NCBI RefSeq assembly: GCF_000379465.1
Contig: NZ_KB905414.1
Span: forward strand, 62,001 to 126,000
DNA: 64,000 nucleotides
DNA from: Sciscionella marina DSM 45152
Lineage (GTDB): Bacteria; Actinomycetota; Actinomycetes; Mycobacteriales; Pseudonocardiaceae
Reading direction: 5' to 3'
The stretch's first letter is position 1; every line of letters begins with the position of its first letter. The notes under the pieces are model-generated. The model did no database searches. It saw only the letters and a list, made by a program, of their open reading frames with translations, and was not told where the DNA came from. This document shows positions 15,915 through 24,363 of the stretch, one piece after another. Both the position numbers and the translations under genes were made by a program.

Positions 15915-16009
15915 GCGGTCCTTCGGGGATGCCTCGTCCCTGGGGCCTACCCGAGGATCAGCCCACAGGCCGACGCGCTCGTAACCACCCGATTGGGTAG
16001 GTTCACGTT

Positions 16010-16300
16010 GTGTTCACTACGTCAACCGAGACCCTGGCCCGAGTCCACGCCGAGATAGTCGCCGTGGCGAGAGAGATCCTGCGTGAGCCGGAACTGGCCA
16101 TCGCACCGGAGGACGATCTGCGCGAGCAGCTCGGCCTGGACAGCGCCGATCTCGCCGAATTGCTGGTCATGCTGGAGGAACGCCTCGGTGTTCCATTGCC
16201 CGAACGGGCACTGATTCCCAGCGCGGACTGGGATCCCCTCGCTACGGTCGATACACTCACGCGCACCGTGGCCCGGGAGTGCGACCGTGCTCGACATTGA
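16010..16300 (+). CDS. Free-standing acyl carrier protein
   Basis: Protein of 96 residues from GTG 16010. The phosphopantetheine site is LREQLGLDSADLAELLVMLE, with Ser45 as the attachment residue. It is flanked by ILREPELAIAPEDD and a C-terminal RLGVPLPERALIP helix. Length and charge fit a type II acyl or peptidyl carrier. It opens a five-gene cluster and overlaps the ABC ATPase by 14 bases. No ketosynthase, condensation domain or phosphopantetheinyl transferase is near, so the carrier must be loaded by the AMP ligase at 17765 and primed by a transferase elsewhere (inference). Confidence 0.88.
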   Translation: MFTTSTETLARVHAEIVAVAREILREPELAIAPEDDLREQLGLDSADLAELLVMLEERLGVPLPERALIPSADWDPLATVDTLTRTVARECDRARH

Positions 16301-16964
16301 CCGCGTGGCCAAAACCCTCGGCGACCGCACGGTGCTCCAGGACGTCTCACTGAGCGTGCCGCCCGGTGAACGGGTCGCGGTCCTCGGTCCGAACGGGGCG
16401 GGCAAGAGCACCCTGCTCAAACTCGTCACCGGCGTGTGGCGCCCCGACCACGGTTCGGTGCGCATCGGGGACGCGGCACCGCGCGAGCGGACCGGCCGGC
16501 TGCGGCTCGGCGCGGTCTTCCAGGAGCCGGGCCTCGATCCGTTCATGACCGCGCGGGAAACCCTGCGGATGCACGGAGTTCTGTACGGCCTTTCCGGGCG
16601 CCCGCTCGCGCGGCGGTGCGCGGGCGCGCTCGAGGAAGTGGAGCTGACCGAACTCGGCGGGCGGGAGAACCGGCACCTTTCCGGTGGCCAGCGGCGCAGG
16701 CTCGAACTGGCCCGCTGCCTCGTGCATCAGGCCTCGGTGATCGTGCTCGACGAGCCGACCGCCGGGCTCGATCCGCTGGCCAGGGAATCCCTCTGGGCGA
16801 CGATCGACCGGCTGCGCGCCGAACGCGGGATCGCGGTGCTGTTCACCACCCACCATTTCGAGGAGATCGACGGCTGCGACCGGGTTTTCCGGCTGCGTGC
16901 AGGGCGATTGGAGGACTGTGGTGCACCCGACCGCGCGGCTTTCGTCTCCGCGTTCGCCCATTGA
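16287..16964 (+). CDS. ABC transporter ATP-binding protein (DrrA-like)
   Basis: Protein of 225 residues from GTG 16287. All ATPase motifs are present: Walker A VLGPNGAGKSTLLKL, Q-loop GAVFQEPGLDP, signature HLSGGQRRRLELARCL, Walker B VIVLDEPTAGLDP and the H-loop in FTTHHFEEI. The order and the short C terminus fit exporters of the ABC-2/DrrA class. It overlaps both the carrier protein upstream and the permease downstream, so the subunits are translationally coupled. It presumably powers export of the product made by the neighbouring AMP ligase and carrier protein. Confidence 0.95.
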   Translation: MLDIDRVAKTLGDRTVLQDVSLSVPPGERVAVLGPNGAGKSTLLKLVTGVWRPDHGSVRIGDAAPRERTGRLRLGAVFQEPGLDPFMTARETLRMHGVLYGLSGRPLARRCAGALEEVELTELGGRENRHLSGGQRRRLELARCLVHQASVIVLDEPTAGLDPLARESLWATIDRLRAERGIAVLFTTHHFEEIDGCDRVFRLRAGRLEDCGAPDRAAFVSAFAH

Positions 16965-17754
16965 CGGGCTGGCCTATCCGGCACGGGTGACCCTGGTCAC
17001 CGCACGCCGCGAACTCGGCAGGCTGATGCGGGCCAGGGTGCGGCTGCTGGCCGGAATGGTGCAGCCGATGATCATCCTGTTCGCGCTTGGCGCCGGGCTC
17101 AACGCCGCGGTGCGCACCACGCCCGAGGGCACGCCCTACCGGCTCTATGTCACCGCGGGGGCCGCGGTCACCGCGCTGACCACGACCTGTATGAACTCCG
17201 CACTGTCCATTGTGGGCGATCGGCAGTCGGGCTTCCTGCGCTCGATGCTCGTCTCGCCCGCCTCGGCCTTCGCACTGCTGTTCGGCAGAACCCTCGGGGT
17301 GAGCCTGATCGGCACCGCCCAAGTGCTGGTAGTCGCGCTGCTCGCGATACCCCTGGGCGTCAGCGTCAGCGTGGGCGGGCTCGCCCTGACCGCACTCGCC
17401 GGTGCGGTGTGCGCGTTCGCGATCTCCGGGATCGGTTCGCTCATCGCGGCCGCGCTGGACCGCCAGGACAGCGTGAACGCGGTGAACCAGCTGGTCCTGC
17501 TTCCGCTGATCTTCCTTTCCGGCGGGATGTACGCGCTCGATTCCGCACCGCTCGCCCTGCGGGTGGCCGGATTCGCCGATCCGCTGCGCTACGCGGTCGA
17601 TGTGCTGCGCTACTGCTTCGTCGGTATCGCGCCACCGCACTGGCTGCCCGGTGAGATCGGTCTCACCCTCGCCGCCGACTGCCTGGTGATGGCCGCGGCC
17701 GGGATCGCCGCGCTGCTCGCCGCCTCCGTACTGCTACGCAATGAACGTCATTAG
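16921..17754 (+). CDS. ABC-2 type transporter permease (DrrB-like)
   Basis: Protein of 277 residues. GTG 16921 is chosen because GGAGG at 16910-16914 then has a 6-base spacing; GTG 16897 and 16918 are in frame upstream. Six membrane segments are predicted, starting after RLMRARVRLLAGMVQPMIIL and including VSPASAFALLFGRTLG. The late segment QLVLLPLIFLSGGMYALDSAP is the typical ABC-2 ending region. The gene overlaps the ATPase by 44 bases. DrrAB-like exporters move lipids or hydrophobic metabolites, which fits an acyl product. Confidence 0.93.
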   Translation: MHPTARLSSPRSPIDGLAYPARVTLVTARRELGRLMRARVRLLAGMVQPMIILFALGAGLNAAVRTTPEGTPYRLYVTAGAAVTALTTTCMNSALSIVGDRQSGFLRSMLVSPASAFALLFGRTLGVSLIGTAQVLVVALLAIPLGVSVSVGGLALTALAGAVCAFAISGIGSLIAAALDRQDSVNAVNQLVLLPLIFLSGGMYALDSAPLALRVAGFADPLRYAVDVLRYCFVGIAPPHWLPGEIGLTLAADCLVMAAAGIAALLAASVLLRNERH

Positions 17755-17764
17755 GAGCTCACCC

Positions 17765-19366
17765 ATGACACCAGAGGATTTCCACGACCGGATCGAGGAA
17801 CGCGCGAAGGACAGCGCGGCACCGGTCACGTTCTCCGGGGACACCGGTTCCTGGAGCGAGCTGTTCCATGCCGCGCACGGGATCGCCGACTGGCTGAGCG
17901 CATCGGGGGTGCGCCGCGGCGATGTGGTCGCGATCGTCGCCGAGGCCGATTCCGGTACCGCGGCGAGCATCCTGGCCACCTGGAAACTGGGCGCCACGGT
18001 GAGCGTGCTCGCCGGCTCCTCGAGCACCAAACGGGCCGGGCTCGGCTACCCGGAATGGCTGCGCCTGCGCCTCGAACAGCTGCGGGCCAGGGCACTGGTG
18101 ACCACCATCGGCGAGCTCGACACCGGTTGGCGGGCAACCGAATCCGGCCCGCTCGGTATGCACGCCCTGCGCAATCCCGGTGATACGGCACAGTTCGCGG
18201 ATCCGCCGGTGATCCTGCAGCTGACCAGCGGATCGACCGGGACCCCGAAGATCGTCCCGGTCAGCGCGGAGTCCGCGATCGCGAACGTGGAGGCCACCGC
18301 ACGGCATCTCGGCCTCACCGGCGAGGATTCGGTGGTGAGCTGGCTTCCGCTCAACCACGATATGGGACTGATCGGCACCTTCGTGCTTCCCGCGCTGCAC
18401 GGTCTTCCGCTTCGACTGTCCACTCCGGACTCGTTTGTGCGCAGCCCGATGAGCTGGCTCACCGACCTCGCGCGAAACCGTGCCACGCTGACCTTCGCGC
18501 CGCATTTCGCCTACGCGCTGCTGGCCCGTTACGGCCGGATCCGCACCCCGGAAGAGGACATCGATCTGTCCGCGCTCCGGCACTGCCTCAACGGCAGCGA
18601 GCCGATCAACGCCGCGGAGTTCGCGGCCTTCGGGGAGTTCGCCGCCCGCTACGGAATGCCGGAAACCGCGCTGCGGCCCGGATACGGCATGGCCGAGCTC
18701 GGTCTGGTGTTCAGCACCGTGGTTCCCGGTGAACCCATGCGCACGGTGACCGCCGATCCGAACAGCCTCGTCTCCGGCGGCATTCCGCGCGAGGACCCGG
18801 AAGGCAGCACCGTCACCGGCTGCGGCAAGCCGCTTCCCGGTTATTCCGTCGACATCCGCGATGAGCGCGGTGAATCGCTGCCGCCCGGATCGGTCGGCGA
18901 GATCTGCGTGCACGGGCCGAGCCTGTTCCCCGGATACCTCGGCAGTCAGGGCGCGGACCACTTCTGGGCGGACGGCCACTACCGCACCGGCGATCTGGGT
19001 TTCCTGCGCGATGGCGAGGTCTTCGTCTGCGGGCGGATCTCCGATGTGATCATCGTGCGTGGGGAAAACCTGGTGCCCCAGGACATCGAGCACGAGGTCG
19101 CCGGTCTGGACGAAGTGCGTTCCGGGAACGTGGCCGCGTTCGGGGTCACCGATTCCGGGGCGGAGGCCGTGGTGGTCGTCGCGGAGACGAACAAACCGAG
19201 CGAGGAACTGCGCGGCCGGATCGCCCGCCGGGTACGCGAGGCGATCGCGGTGCGCCCGGCCGATGTGGTGCTGCTCGGCACCGGCCGACTGCCCAAGACC
19301 ACGAGCGGGAAACTGCAACGCCAGCAGTGCAAGCGCAGCTATCTGGAAGGGGCGTGGTCGAAGTGA
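17765..19366 (+). CDS. Fatty-acyl-AMP-ligase-like adenylating enzyme
   Basis: Protein of 533 residues. AGGAG upstream supports ATG 17765 over ATG 17741. Adenylation motifs are VILQLTSGSTGTPKIVPVS (P-loop), SWLPLNHDMGLIGTFVLPAL, RHCLNGSEPINAAEF, RPGYGMAELGLVF, HYRTGDLGFLRDG and the terminal LPKTTSGKLQRQQCK. The LPLNHDMGLIG and LNGSEPI forms are those of fatty-acyl-AMP ligases that pass acyl groups to carrier proteins rather than CoA. It probably loads the carrier protein at 16010. The next gene starts in a GTGA overlap with its stop. Confidence 0.9.
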   Translation: MTPEDFHDRIEERAKDSAAPVTFSGDTGSWSELFHAAHGIADWLSASGVRRGDVVAIVAEADSGTAASILATWKLGATVSVLAGSSSTKRAGLGYPEWLRLRLEQLRARALVTTIGELDTGWRATESGPLGMHALRNPGDTAQFADPPVILQLTSGSTGTPKIVPVSAESAIANVEATARHLGLTGEDSVVSWLPLNHDMGLIGTFVLPALHGLPLRLSTPDSFVRSPMSWLTDLARNRATLTFAPHFAYALLARYGRIRTPEEDIDLSALRHCLNGSEPINAAEFAAFGEFAARYGMPETALRPGYGMAELGLVFSTVVPGEPMRTVTADPNSLVSGGIPREDPEGSTVTGCGKPLPGYSVDIRDERGESLPPGSVGEICVHGPSLFPGYLGSQGADHFWADGHYRTGDLGFLRDGEVFVCGRISDVIIVRGENLVPQDIEHEVAGLDEVRSGNVAAFGVTDSGAEAVVVVAETNKPSEELRGRIARRVREAIAVRPADVVLLGTGRLPKTTSGKLQRQQCKRSYLEGAWSK

Positions 19367-20373
19367 CCCTGCTCGGTACGAACTTCGCGCGCACCGAAAA
19401 GCAGGTCTCCCGGCGCATCGACGGCGAGGAATGGCTCGGCATGCAGTGCTTCGTGGCGCTGCGCGGGCAGACCGTGCTCGAGCTCGCCGCCGGGGAGAGC
19501 GCCCCGGGGATCGCGATGACCACCGATGATCCGCTGCGCTGGACCTGCTCCTCCAAGGTGGTCACGGCGAGCCTGTTCGCGCGGCTGGCCGACGCGGGCC
19601 TGATCGATCTGCACGCCCCGATCCCCGGCTACACCGAGCCGGTCACCGCCGCACGGCTGCTCAACCACAGCGCCGGCCTCGGCGAGCGGGCCGAGGAACC
19701 GTTCCTCGCGCCCTACGGACGGGTCGCGGAACGGGCCGGAACCGAACCGCACCATCCCGGCTTCCCCGTCGGACGGCAGCGCCGGTACAGCTCCTTCGCG
19801 AACTTCGCGGTGCTCGCCACGCTCGCCGAACGGGCCACCGGCCGCGCGTTCACCGAACTCGTGAACCGGGAAGTGTTCGCCCGCTCCCACGTGCTCGATT
19901 CCAGCTTCACCGCCGAACCCGCGCCGACCTGGATCGGGGATTCCGGCTCGGTGCGGCCCGCGCTCGGCGAGCTGATCCCGGCCGAAAGCCTCGGCGCGGT
20001 GTTCCCCGGTGTCGGCTGCTCCGGTCCCGCGCGGGATCTGGCCGCCGTGGTGCGCGAGATGTCCCCGCACGCCGAGGATCGTCCGCGCAGCGCGCCCGAG
20101 TTCGTCACCGCGACCGCGCCCTTCGTGCCCTGCCAGCGTTCCGGGGACACCGCCGAATGGGGACTCGGTTTCGTGGTGGGCTGGTCGCGGTTCGGCCGCT
20201 GCGCCTCCCCGGACAGTTTCGGGCACGCCGGATGCCGTAGTTCCCTTGTCATGCACGATCCGCGGCACGACCTGAGCATCGCGGTCATCGGCAACACCAT
20301 TTCCGAATCGCTGGTGCGCAGCGAGCGGGTGAAGCCGTTCATCCCGGCGATCTACGACGATCTCGGGCTCTGA
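19363..20373 (+). CDS. Beta-lactamase-fold (S12/class C-like) protein with Cys at the nucleophile position
   Basis: Protein of 336 residues from GTG 19363, in a GTGA overlap with the AMP-ligase stop. The fold is shown by RWTCSSKVVTASLFARLADA (SxxK region), a helix-turn with LLNHSAGLGE, RRYSSFANFAVLATLAERAT (YxN region) and FGHAGCRSSLVMHDPRHDLS (the HxG/KTG strand). Three residues before the catalytic Lys65 stands Cys62, not Ser. Hydrolases and acyltransferases such as EstB and LovD share this fold and use Ser. A Cys enzyme could carry a thioester-bound acyl group received from the carrier protein, or the protein could have lost catalysis. The annotation as hydrolase is therefore open. Confidence 0.85.
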   Translation: MTLLGTNFARTEKQVSRRIDGEEWLGMQCFVALRGQTVLELAAGESAPGIAMTTDDPLRWTCSSKVVTASLFARLADAGLIDLHAPIPGYTEPVTAARLLNHSAGLGERAEEPFLAPYGRVAERAGTEPHHPGFPVGRQRRYSSFANFAVLATLAERATGRAFTELVNREVFARSHVLDSSFTAEPAPTWIGDSGSVRPALGELIPAESLGAVFPGVGCSGPARDLAAVVREMSPHAEDRPRSAPEFVTATAPFVPCQRSGDTAEWGLGFVVGWSRFGRCASPDSFGHAGCRSSLVMHDPRHDLSIAVIGNTISESLVRSERVKPFIPAIYDDLGL

Positions 20374-20385
20374 ATTCTTGTCGTC

Positions 20386-20439
20386 GAGCAGAGTCTTGTT
20401 CTAGAGCAGGGTCTTGTTTTAGAGCAACTGCTCTGTTAC
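20386..20439 (+). promoter_or_regulatory. Three tandem 18-bp units upstream of a TetR gene
   Basis: Unit 1 GAGCAGAGTCTTGTTCTA (20386-20403), unit 2 GAGCAGGGTCTTGTTTTA (20404-20421) and a diverged unit 3 beginning GAGCAACTG (20422-20439). Unit 3 lies within AGAGCA-AC-TGCTCT, a perfect inverted repeat at 20421-20434. The array ends 9 bases before the TetR start and probably forms its promoter and autoregulatory operator. It is too short and unspaced to be CRISPR. Confidence 0.65.
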
Positions 20440-20448
20440 GAATGGGGC

Positions 20449-21063
20449 ATGCCGAGACCACGCACGCACGATCTCGATCAGGTACTCGATGCCGCCGAGC
20501 ACCTGATCGCGACGCGCGGCGCGGCCGAACTGACGGTGCGCGGGCTCGCCACGGAATCCGGGGTGTCCAACGGGGCGATCTACCACGCCTTCGGTTCGCT
20601 GCCCGCGCTGCTGGCCAGGGTGTGGCTGCGCGCGGCCACGGATTTCCTCGACCGGCAGGAAACGCTCGCCACGGAGGCGGGCGATCCGGAAGAAGCGGTC
20701 CGCGCGGCGGCACGGGCGCCCGCGGTGTTCGCCGGGGATCGCCCGGACGCGGCCCGCATGCTGCTGACCGTCCGCAAGGAAAACCTGCTCGGCCCACGGG
20801 TACCCGATGAGCTCGCGGAAGCCCTGCACGCGCTCGACAACCGGGTGCTCGCACTGCTCGTCCGGTTGGCCAAGGCGCTGTGGAATCGCGGAGACGGTGC
20901 GGCGGTCGAGGTGATCACCACCTGCGTGGTCGATCTGCCGACGGCCCTGTTCCGCAGGGAGCTCGCCTGGCCGGGCGGCGCCGTCGGCACCGATACCGAA
21001 CGACGACTCACCGCGGCCGTGCGCGCGGTGCTCGCCATCCCACCCCCGGACCGAGGGAGCTGA
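20449..21063 (+). CDS. TetR-family transcriptional regulator
   Basis: Protein of 204 residues. The DNA-binding domain reads VLDAAEHLIATRGAAELTVR, GLATESGVSNGAIYHAFGS, then LPALLARVWLRAA, a clear TetR signature. The ligand domain is alpha-helical without recognisable motifs. It is followed after 2 bases by an enoyl-CoA hydratase/isomerase gene, so it probably senses an acyl-CoA or related lipid. The promoter contains three tandem 18-bp units ending in an inverted repeat, which it is likely to bind. Whether it also controls the preceding acyl-carrier cluster cannot be told. Confidence 0.92.
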   Translation: MPRPRTHDLDQVLDAAEHLIATRGAAELTVRGLATESGVSNGAIYHAFGSLPALLARVWLRAATDFLDRQETLATEAGDPEEAVRAAARAPAVFAGDRPDAARMLLTVRKENLLGPRVPDELAEALHALDNRVLALLVRLAKALWNRGDGAAVEVITTCVVDLPTALFRRELAWPGGAVGTDTERRLTAAVRAVLAIPPPDRGS

Positions 21064-21065
21064 CC

Positions 21066-21728
21066 ATGCCCGAACTGCGCAAGCACGACGAGGTGTTCGT
21101 ACTCGATCTCGGCGAGACGGAGAACCGGTTCTCCCCGGACTGGCTCACCGCGCTCGGCGAGCATCTGGACACCGCGTCCGCCGAGGCGGGCGCGCTCGTC
21201 ACGAACGGTTCGGGAAAGTTCTACACCAACGGGCTCGACCTCGAATGGCTGCTCGCCAACGCCGACCAGTACGCGGACTACGTCGCCCGGGTGCACGAGC
21301 TGCTGGCCAGGCTGCTCACCTTCCCGGTGCCGACCGTGGCCGCGATCAACGGCCACGCCTTCGGCGCGGGCGCCATGTTCGCGCTGGCCAACGACTATCG
21401 CGTGATGCGCGCCGACCGCGGCTACTTCTGCTTCCCCGAGGCGGATATCGATATCCCGTTCACACCGGGGATGGCCGCGCTCATCCAGGCCAAGCTGACC
21501 CCGGCCGCGGCGATGGCCGCCATGACCACGGCACGGCGCTTCGGCGGCCCGCAGGCGCGCGAACTCGGGCTCGTGGACGAGGTCGCCGAGCAGGAACAGG
21601 TGCTCGAGCGGGCGATCGAACTGGCCCGCCCGCTCGCCGGTAAAGACCGGGGCACCCTCGGCACGATCAAGTCCACCATGTTCGCCACCGCGGCGAGCAC
21701 CCTGCGGGGGCCGATGCCCACACCCTAG
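21066..21728 (+). CDS. Enoyl-CoA hydratase/isomerase family protein
   Basis: Protein of 220 residues from ATG 21066 after a GGGAG site. Crotonase-fold landmarks are ALVTNGSGKFYTNGLDLEWL and AAINGHAFGAGAMFALANDY (oxyanion hole), followed by GYFCFPEADIDIPFTPGM, in which the Glu of FPEADI is a possible catalytic residue. The short C terminus without a trimerisation tail resembles delta3-delta2-enoyl-CoA isomerases more than hydratases. It acts in the cytoplasm on acyl-CoA thioesters. It is cotranscribed with the TetR gene just upstream. The isomerase reading is favoured but unproven. Confidence 0.9.
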   Translation: MPELRKHDEVFVLDLGETENRFSPDWLTALGEHLDTASAEAGALVTNGSGKFYTNGLDLEWLLANADQYADYVARVHELLARLLTFPVPTVAAINGHAFGAGAMFALANDYRVMRADRGYFCFPEADIDIPFTPGMAALIQAKLTPAAAMAAMTTARRFGGPQARELGLVDEVAEQEQVLERAIELARPLAGKDRGTLGTIKSTMFATAASTLRGPMPTP

Positions 21729-21945
21729 GCGTTTCCCGAACGCCGATCCCCCTGCATCCGGGGCGTATGTGTTGCGTGGAACGGGTTTTCCCGTCGCGCG
21801 GGCACCGATCGGCCAGGGCGGCGAAGGTTTCGATCTCCACCGGCTGCCCGCGCGTCGTCGCGGTGAAGGAGTGCAGGGTCATCGCGCGGACATCCGCCAC
21901 GAGCTGCGCAGGAACCCGGCCACGGCCCCCGGCGTTGACCCGACT

Positions 21946-22422
21946 GTGACTGACGATACGGCGCACGCTGCCCGGCCGCGCTGGGGATACCTGGCCGCCC
22001 TCTGGTGCCTGCTGTTCGCGGTGCTGCACCTGTACTGGGCGCTGGGCGGCACACTCGGCCTCGCTTCCTCAGCGGGTGCCGAACTCGCGAGCAGGCGCCC
22101 GTCCTGGTTCGTTCTCGGCGGGTTGTGGGGTGTGGCCGTGGTGTTGCTGATCGGTGCCGGGTTCTGTGCCGGGATGGTCCGGTGGCGGTTGTCGGGCACG
22201 CTCCAGCGCGCCGTGGCGGTACTGGGCTGGCTCGGTGGCGCCGTGTTGCTGGCACGTGGTGTTCTGGTGGAACTGCTGCTGGCGACCGATGCGACCGGGC
22301 TCGCCACCGAGGTGGGTGCCGAGCAGACCCGGTGGAGTCTGTTCCTGTGGAATCCGTGGTTCGTACTCGGCGGTGCACTGGTCCTGCTGGCGGCCAACGG
22401 ACTTCACCGTGGCCGGGGCTGA
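21946..22422 (+). CDS. DUF3995 domain integral membrane protein
   Basis: Protein of 158 residues from GTG 21946. It opens [21 protein letters not shown], followed by GGTLGLAS, the diagnostic DUF3995 start. Four membrane segments are visible: residues 13-34, 55-80, 93-115 and 136-150, with [16 protein letters not shown] as the last. Function is unknown; members are small actinobacterial membrane proteins. The open frame extends upstream to 21769, but without membrane or family signal and with GTG 21946 well placed, so the longer start is not used. The end overlaps the convergent TauD gene by 19 bases. The 217 bases before it show nothing I can name. Confidence 0.82.
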   Translation: MTDDTAHAARPRWGYLAALWCLLFAVLHLYWALGGTLGLASSAGAELASRRPSWFVLGGLWGVAVVLLIGAGFCAGMVRWRLSGTLQRAVAVLGWLGGAVLLARGVLVELLLATDATGLATEVGAEQTRWSLFLWNPWFVLGGALVLLAANGLHRGRG

Positions 22423-23348
22423 TCGGGGATGCTCGCGTAGTGCGAGGCATCGCCCTGCAGCACCGAACTGCGCCGCCCGGCCACGCTCACCGGAACGTCC
22501 CCGGCGAGCGTGATCCGGTGCAGCCGCCGCGGCTGATCGTCGTAGTCGGCGATCGCGTAGTGCTGGGTGGCGCGGTTGTCCCAGATCGCGACATCCCCGC
22601 TCTGCCACTGCCACCGCGTGGTGTTCTCCAGCTGGGTCACCCTGCGCTGCAACAGGCCGAACAGCTCGGCGGACTCGGTGCTCGCGAGTCCGGTGAACCG
22701 GCGCAGGAAATGCCCGAGCAGCAGGGCGCGCTCGCCGGTCTCCGGGTGCACCCGGACGGCGGGATGTTCGGTCTCGTACACCTGCGCAACGAACTCCTCG
22801 CGGTGCGCGCGTTCCTTCACATCCACGCCGCCGCCGTGCCCGATGGCGGCCGCGTAGTCGTAGACATTGCTGTGCACCGCCCACAGTTCGTCCACCAGCG
22901 CCCGCAACGGTCCGGGCAGATTTTCGTACGCGGCAACGGTATTGGCCCAGGTGGTGCTGCCGCCGTAAGACGGGAGCTGGACGGCGCGCAGGACACTGAT
23001 CGCGGGCACCCGGTCCACGAAGGTCACATCGGTGTGCCAGCTGTTCGCTTTCGAGTAGTCCGCGTCGATGGGGAGAATATTGGCGTTCTCGGCATTGCGC
23101 ACGGTCGGATGCGCGAGCGTCGGCGTACCGAGCAACCGGGCGAAGGCCAGCTGCCCGTGCTCGTCGAGATGCTGTTGCTCGCGGAAGAAGATCACCTTGT
23201 GCCGCAGCAGGGCCGCCCGGATCTCGGTGACCGTCTCCGCGTCCAGATCACCGCCGAGCCGCACCCCGTCGATGCGCGCACCGATCCGCGCACCGAGCTG
23301 TACCACTTCCGTTCCTGTGCTGTTCGGCACTCCCGCTCGAATCGTCAT
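22404..23348 (-). CDS. TauD/TfdA-family Fe(II)/2-oxoglutarate dioxygenase
   Basis: Protein of 314 residues. The N-terminal part [20 protein letters not shown] and [20 protein letters not shown] are typical. The iron ligands are the HTD of [14 protein letters not shown] and the distal His of [14 protein letters not shown], followed by [13 protein letters not shown], where an Arg binds 2-oxoglutarate. A strand [19 protein letters not shown] sits between. These enzymes hydroxylate and so cleave alkylsulfonates, aryloxyalkanoates or similar compounds. No transport or sulfatase genes flank it, so the substrate is open. It is convergent with the DUF3995 gene. Confidence 0.93.
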   Translation of the reverse strand: MTIRAGVPNSTGTEVVQLGARIGARIDGVRLGGDLDAETVTEIRAALLRHKVIFFREQQHLDEHGQLAFARLLGTPTLAHPTVRNAENANILPIDADYSKANSWHTDVTFVDRVPAISVLRAVQLPSYGGSTTWANTVAAYENLPGPLRALVDELWAVHSNVYDYAAAIGHGGGVDVKERAHREEFVAQVYETEHPAVRVHPETGERALLLGHFLRRFTGLASTESAELFGLLQRRVTQLENTTRWQWQSGDVAIWDNRATQHYAIADYDDQPRRLHRITLAGDVPVSVAGRRSSVLQGDASHYASIPDQPRPR

Positions 23349-23433
23349 GCACCGCAGAATGCGCCGCAGCCCGGCGAACGAGCACCCGTTCCTTCATCGT
23401 GGCCGCCCTTGACGCGGACTCCGAACGGCTCGG

Positions 23434-24363
23434 TCACCGATCGAGCAGGCCCGCCCGCTGCAGCTGCTCACCCACGAAGGCTCGTTCGGTCGCATCGAGT
23501 GGAACCTGTGGGGGCGCCGTAGTCGGATGGGCGATGATCCCACGCAGTTCGAGCGCGGCCTTGAAGGCACCGAGCGCCGAGGAACCGCGCCCCATCCGCT
23601 CGGTACCGCCCGCATGGACGATATCGGACAGCCGCACGAGGCGTTCCTGTTCGCGCGCCGCCTCCGGGTACCGCCCGGCCACGGCGTGTTCGTAGAGCCG
23701 CACATAGCCGTGCGGATCCACGTTGCCGAGCCCGGGAACCAGTCCGGCCGCGCCGATGCCCAGCGCGTAGTCGGCGGTCAGCTCGGAACCGGTGAACACC
23801 GCGAACTCGGTGAGTTCCCTCGCCCGCAGTTCGAGCAGCAGCCTGCGCAGCGCCCCGTCCTCGCCACTGGAATCCTTGAGCCCGGCGAGCACCCCGTCCG
23901 CGGCGAGCCGGGTGACCAGGCCCGCGGACAGCTTGCTGTGCACCGAAACGGGCAGATCATAGGCATAGACGGGCAATCCGGCCCGCCCGGCGATCGTGCG
24001 GAAATGCCACTCGATCTCGTGCTCGTCGGTGCGCGCGTAGAACGGCGCGGTGGCCACGATCGCGTCGGCGCCCGCCTCGCGCGCGGCACGGGCGTGCTCG
24101 AGTACCCGCAGCGGGCTCATGTCGATCGCCCCCGCCAGCACCGGAACCCGCCCGGCCACCTGGGCGACGACCAGATCGAGCACCTCGCGCCGATGCTCGT
24201 CGGGCAGGTAGGCCACCTCGCTGGTGGAGCCGAGCACGAACAGCCCGTGCACCCCGGCCTCGAGCAGATGCGTGACGAGCCCGGCAAGGGATTCCTTGTC
24301 CACCAGCCATTCCGGAGTGAGCGGGGTGCACACGGGCGGGATGACACCGTGCAGACGGGTCAC
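23434..24363 (-). CDS. Dihydrodipicolinate-synthase/N-acetylneuraminate-lyase family aldolase
   Basis: Protein of 309 residues from GTG 24363, preceded by AGGAG and in a GTGA overlap with the transporter stop. TIM-barrel landmarks are [35 protein letters not shown] (GSTGE-like), [18 protein letters not shown] with the catalytic Tyr region, and [12 protein letters not shown] with the Schiff-base Lys. The family includes DapA, NanA and 2-keto-3-deoxy-sugar-acid aldolases. It is coupled to a NanT-like transporter and a divergent GntR regulator, so a sialic acid or keto-deoxy sugar acid substrate is likely. GSTSE in place of GSTGE is unusual. Lysine synthesis is improbable in this context. Confidence 0.88.
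   Translation of the reverse strand: MTRLHGVIPPVCTPLTPEWLVDKESLAGLVTHLLEAGVHGLFVLGSTSEVAYLPDEHRREVLDLVVAQVAGRVPVLAGAIDMSPLRVLEHARAAREAGADAIVATAPFYARTDEHEIEWHFRTIAGRAGLPVYAYDLPVSVHSKLSAGLVTRLAADGVLAGLKDSSGEDGALRRLLLELRARELTEFAVFTGSELTADYALGIGAAGLVPGLGNVDPHGYVRLYEHAVAGRYPEAAREQERLVRLSDIVHAGGTERMGRGSSALGAFKAALELRGIIAHPTTAPPQVPLDATERAFVGEQLQRAGLLDR

Noticed and set aside
20386-20439. Tandem repeats considered as a CRISPR array
   Set aside because: Units are contiguous without spacers, only about 2.5 copies are present, and they fit a promoter/operator position.
21667-22029. A 120-codon minus-strand frame between the enoyl-CoA isomerase and DUF3995 genes
   Set aside because: It overlaps both genes and shows no recognisable domain; the intergenic part might be an old remnant but cannot be named.
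23434-24363. Reading the aldolase as DapA for lysine synthesis
   Set aside because: It is coupled to an acid-sugar transporter and a GntR regulator, and the motif set differs from housekeeping DapA.
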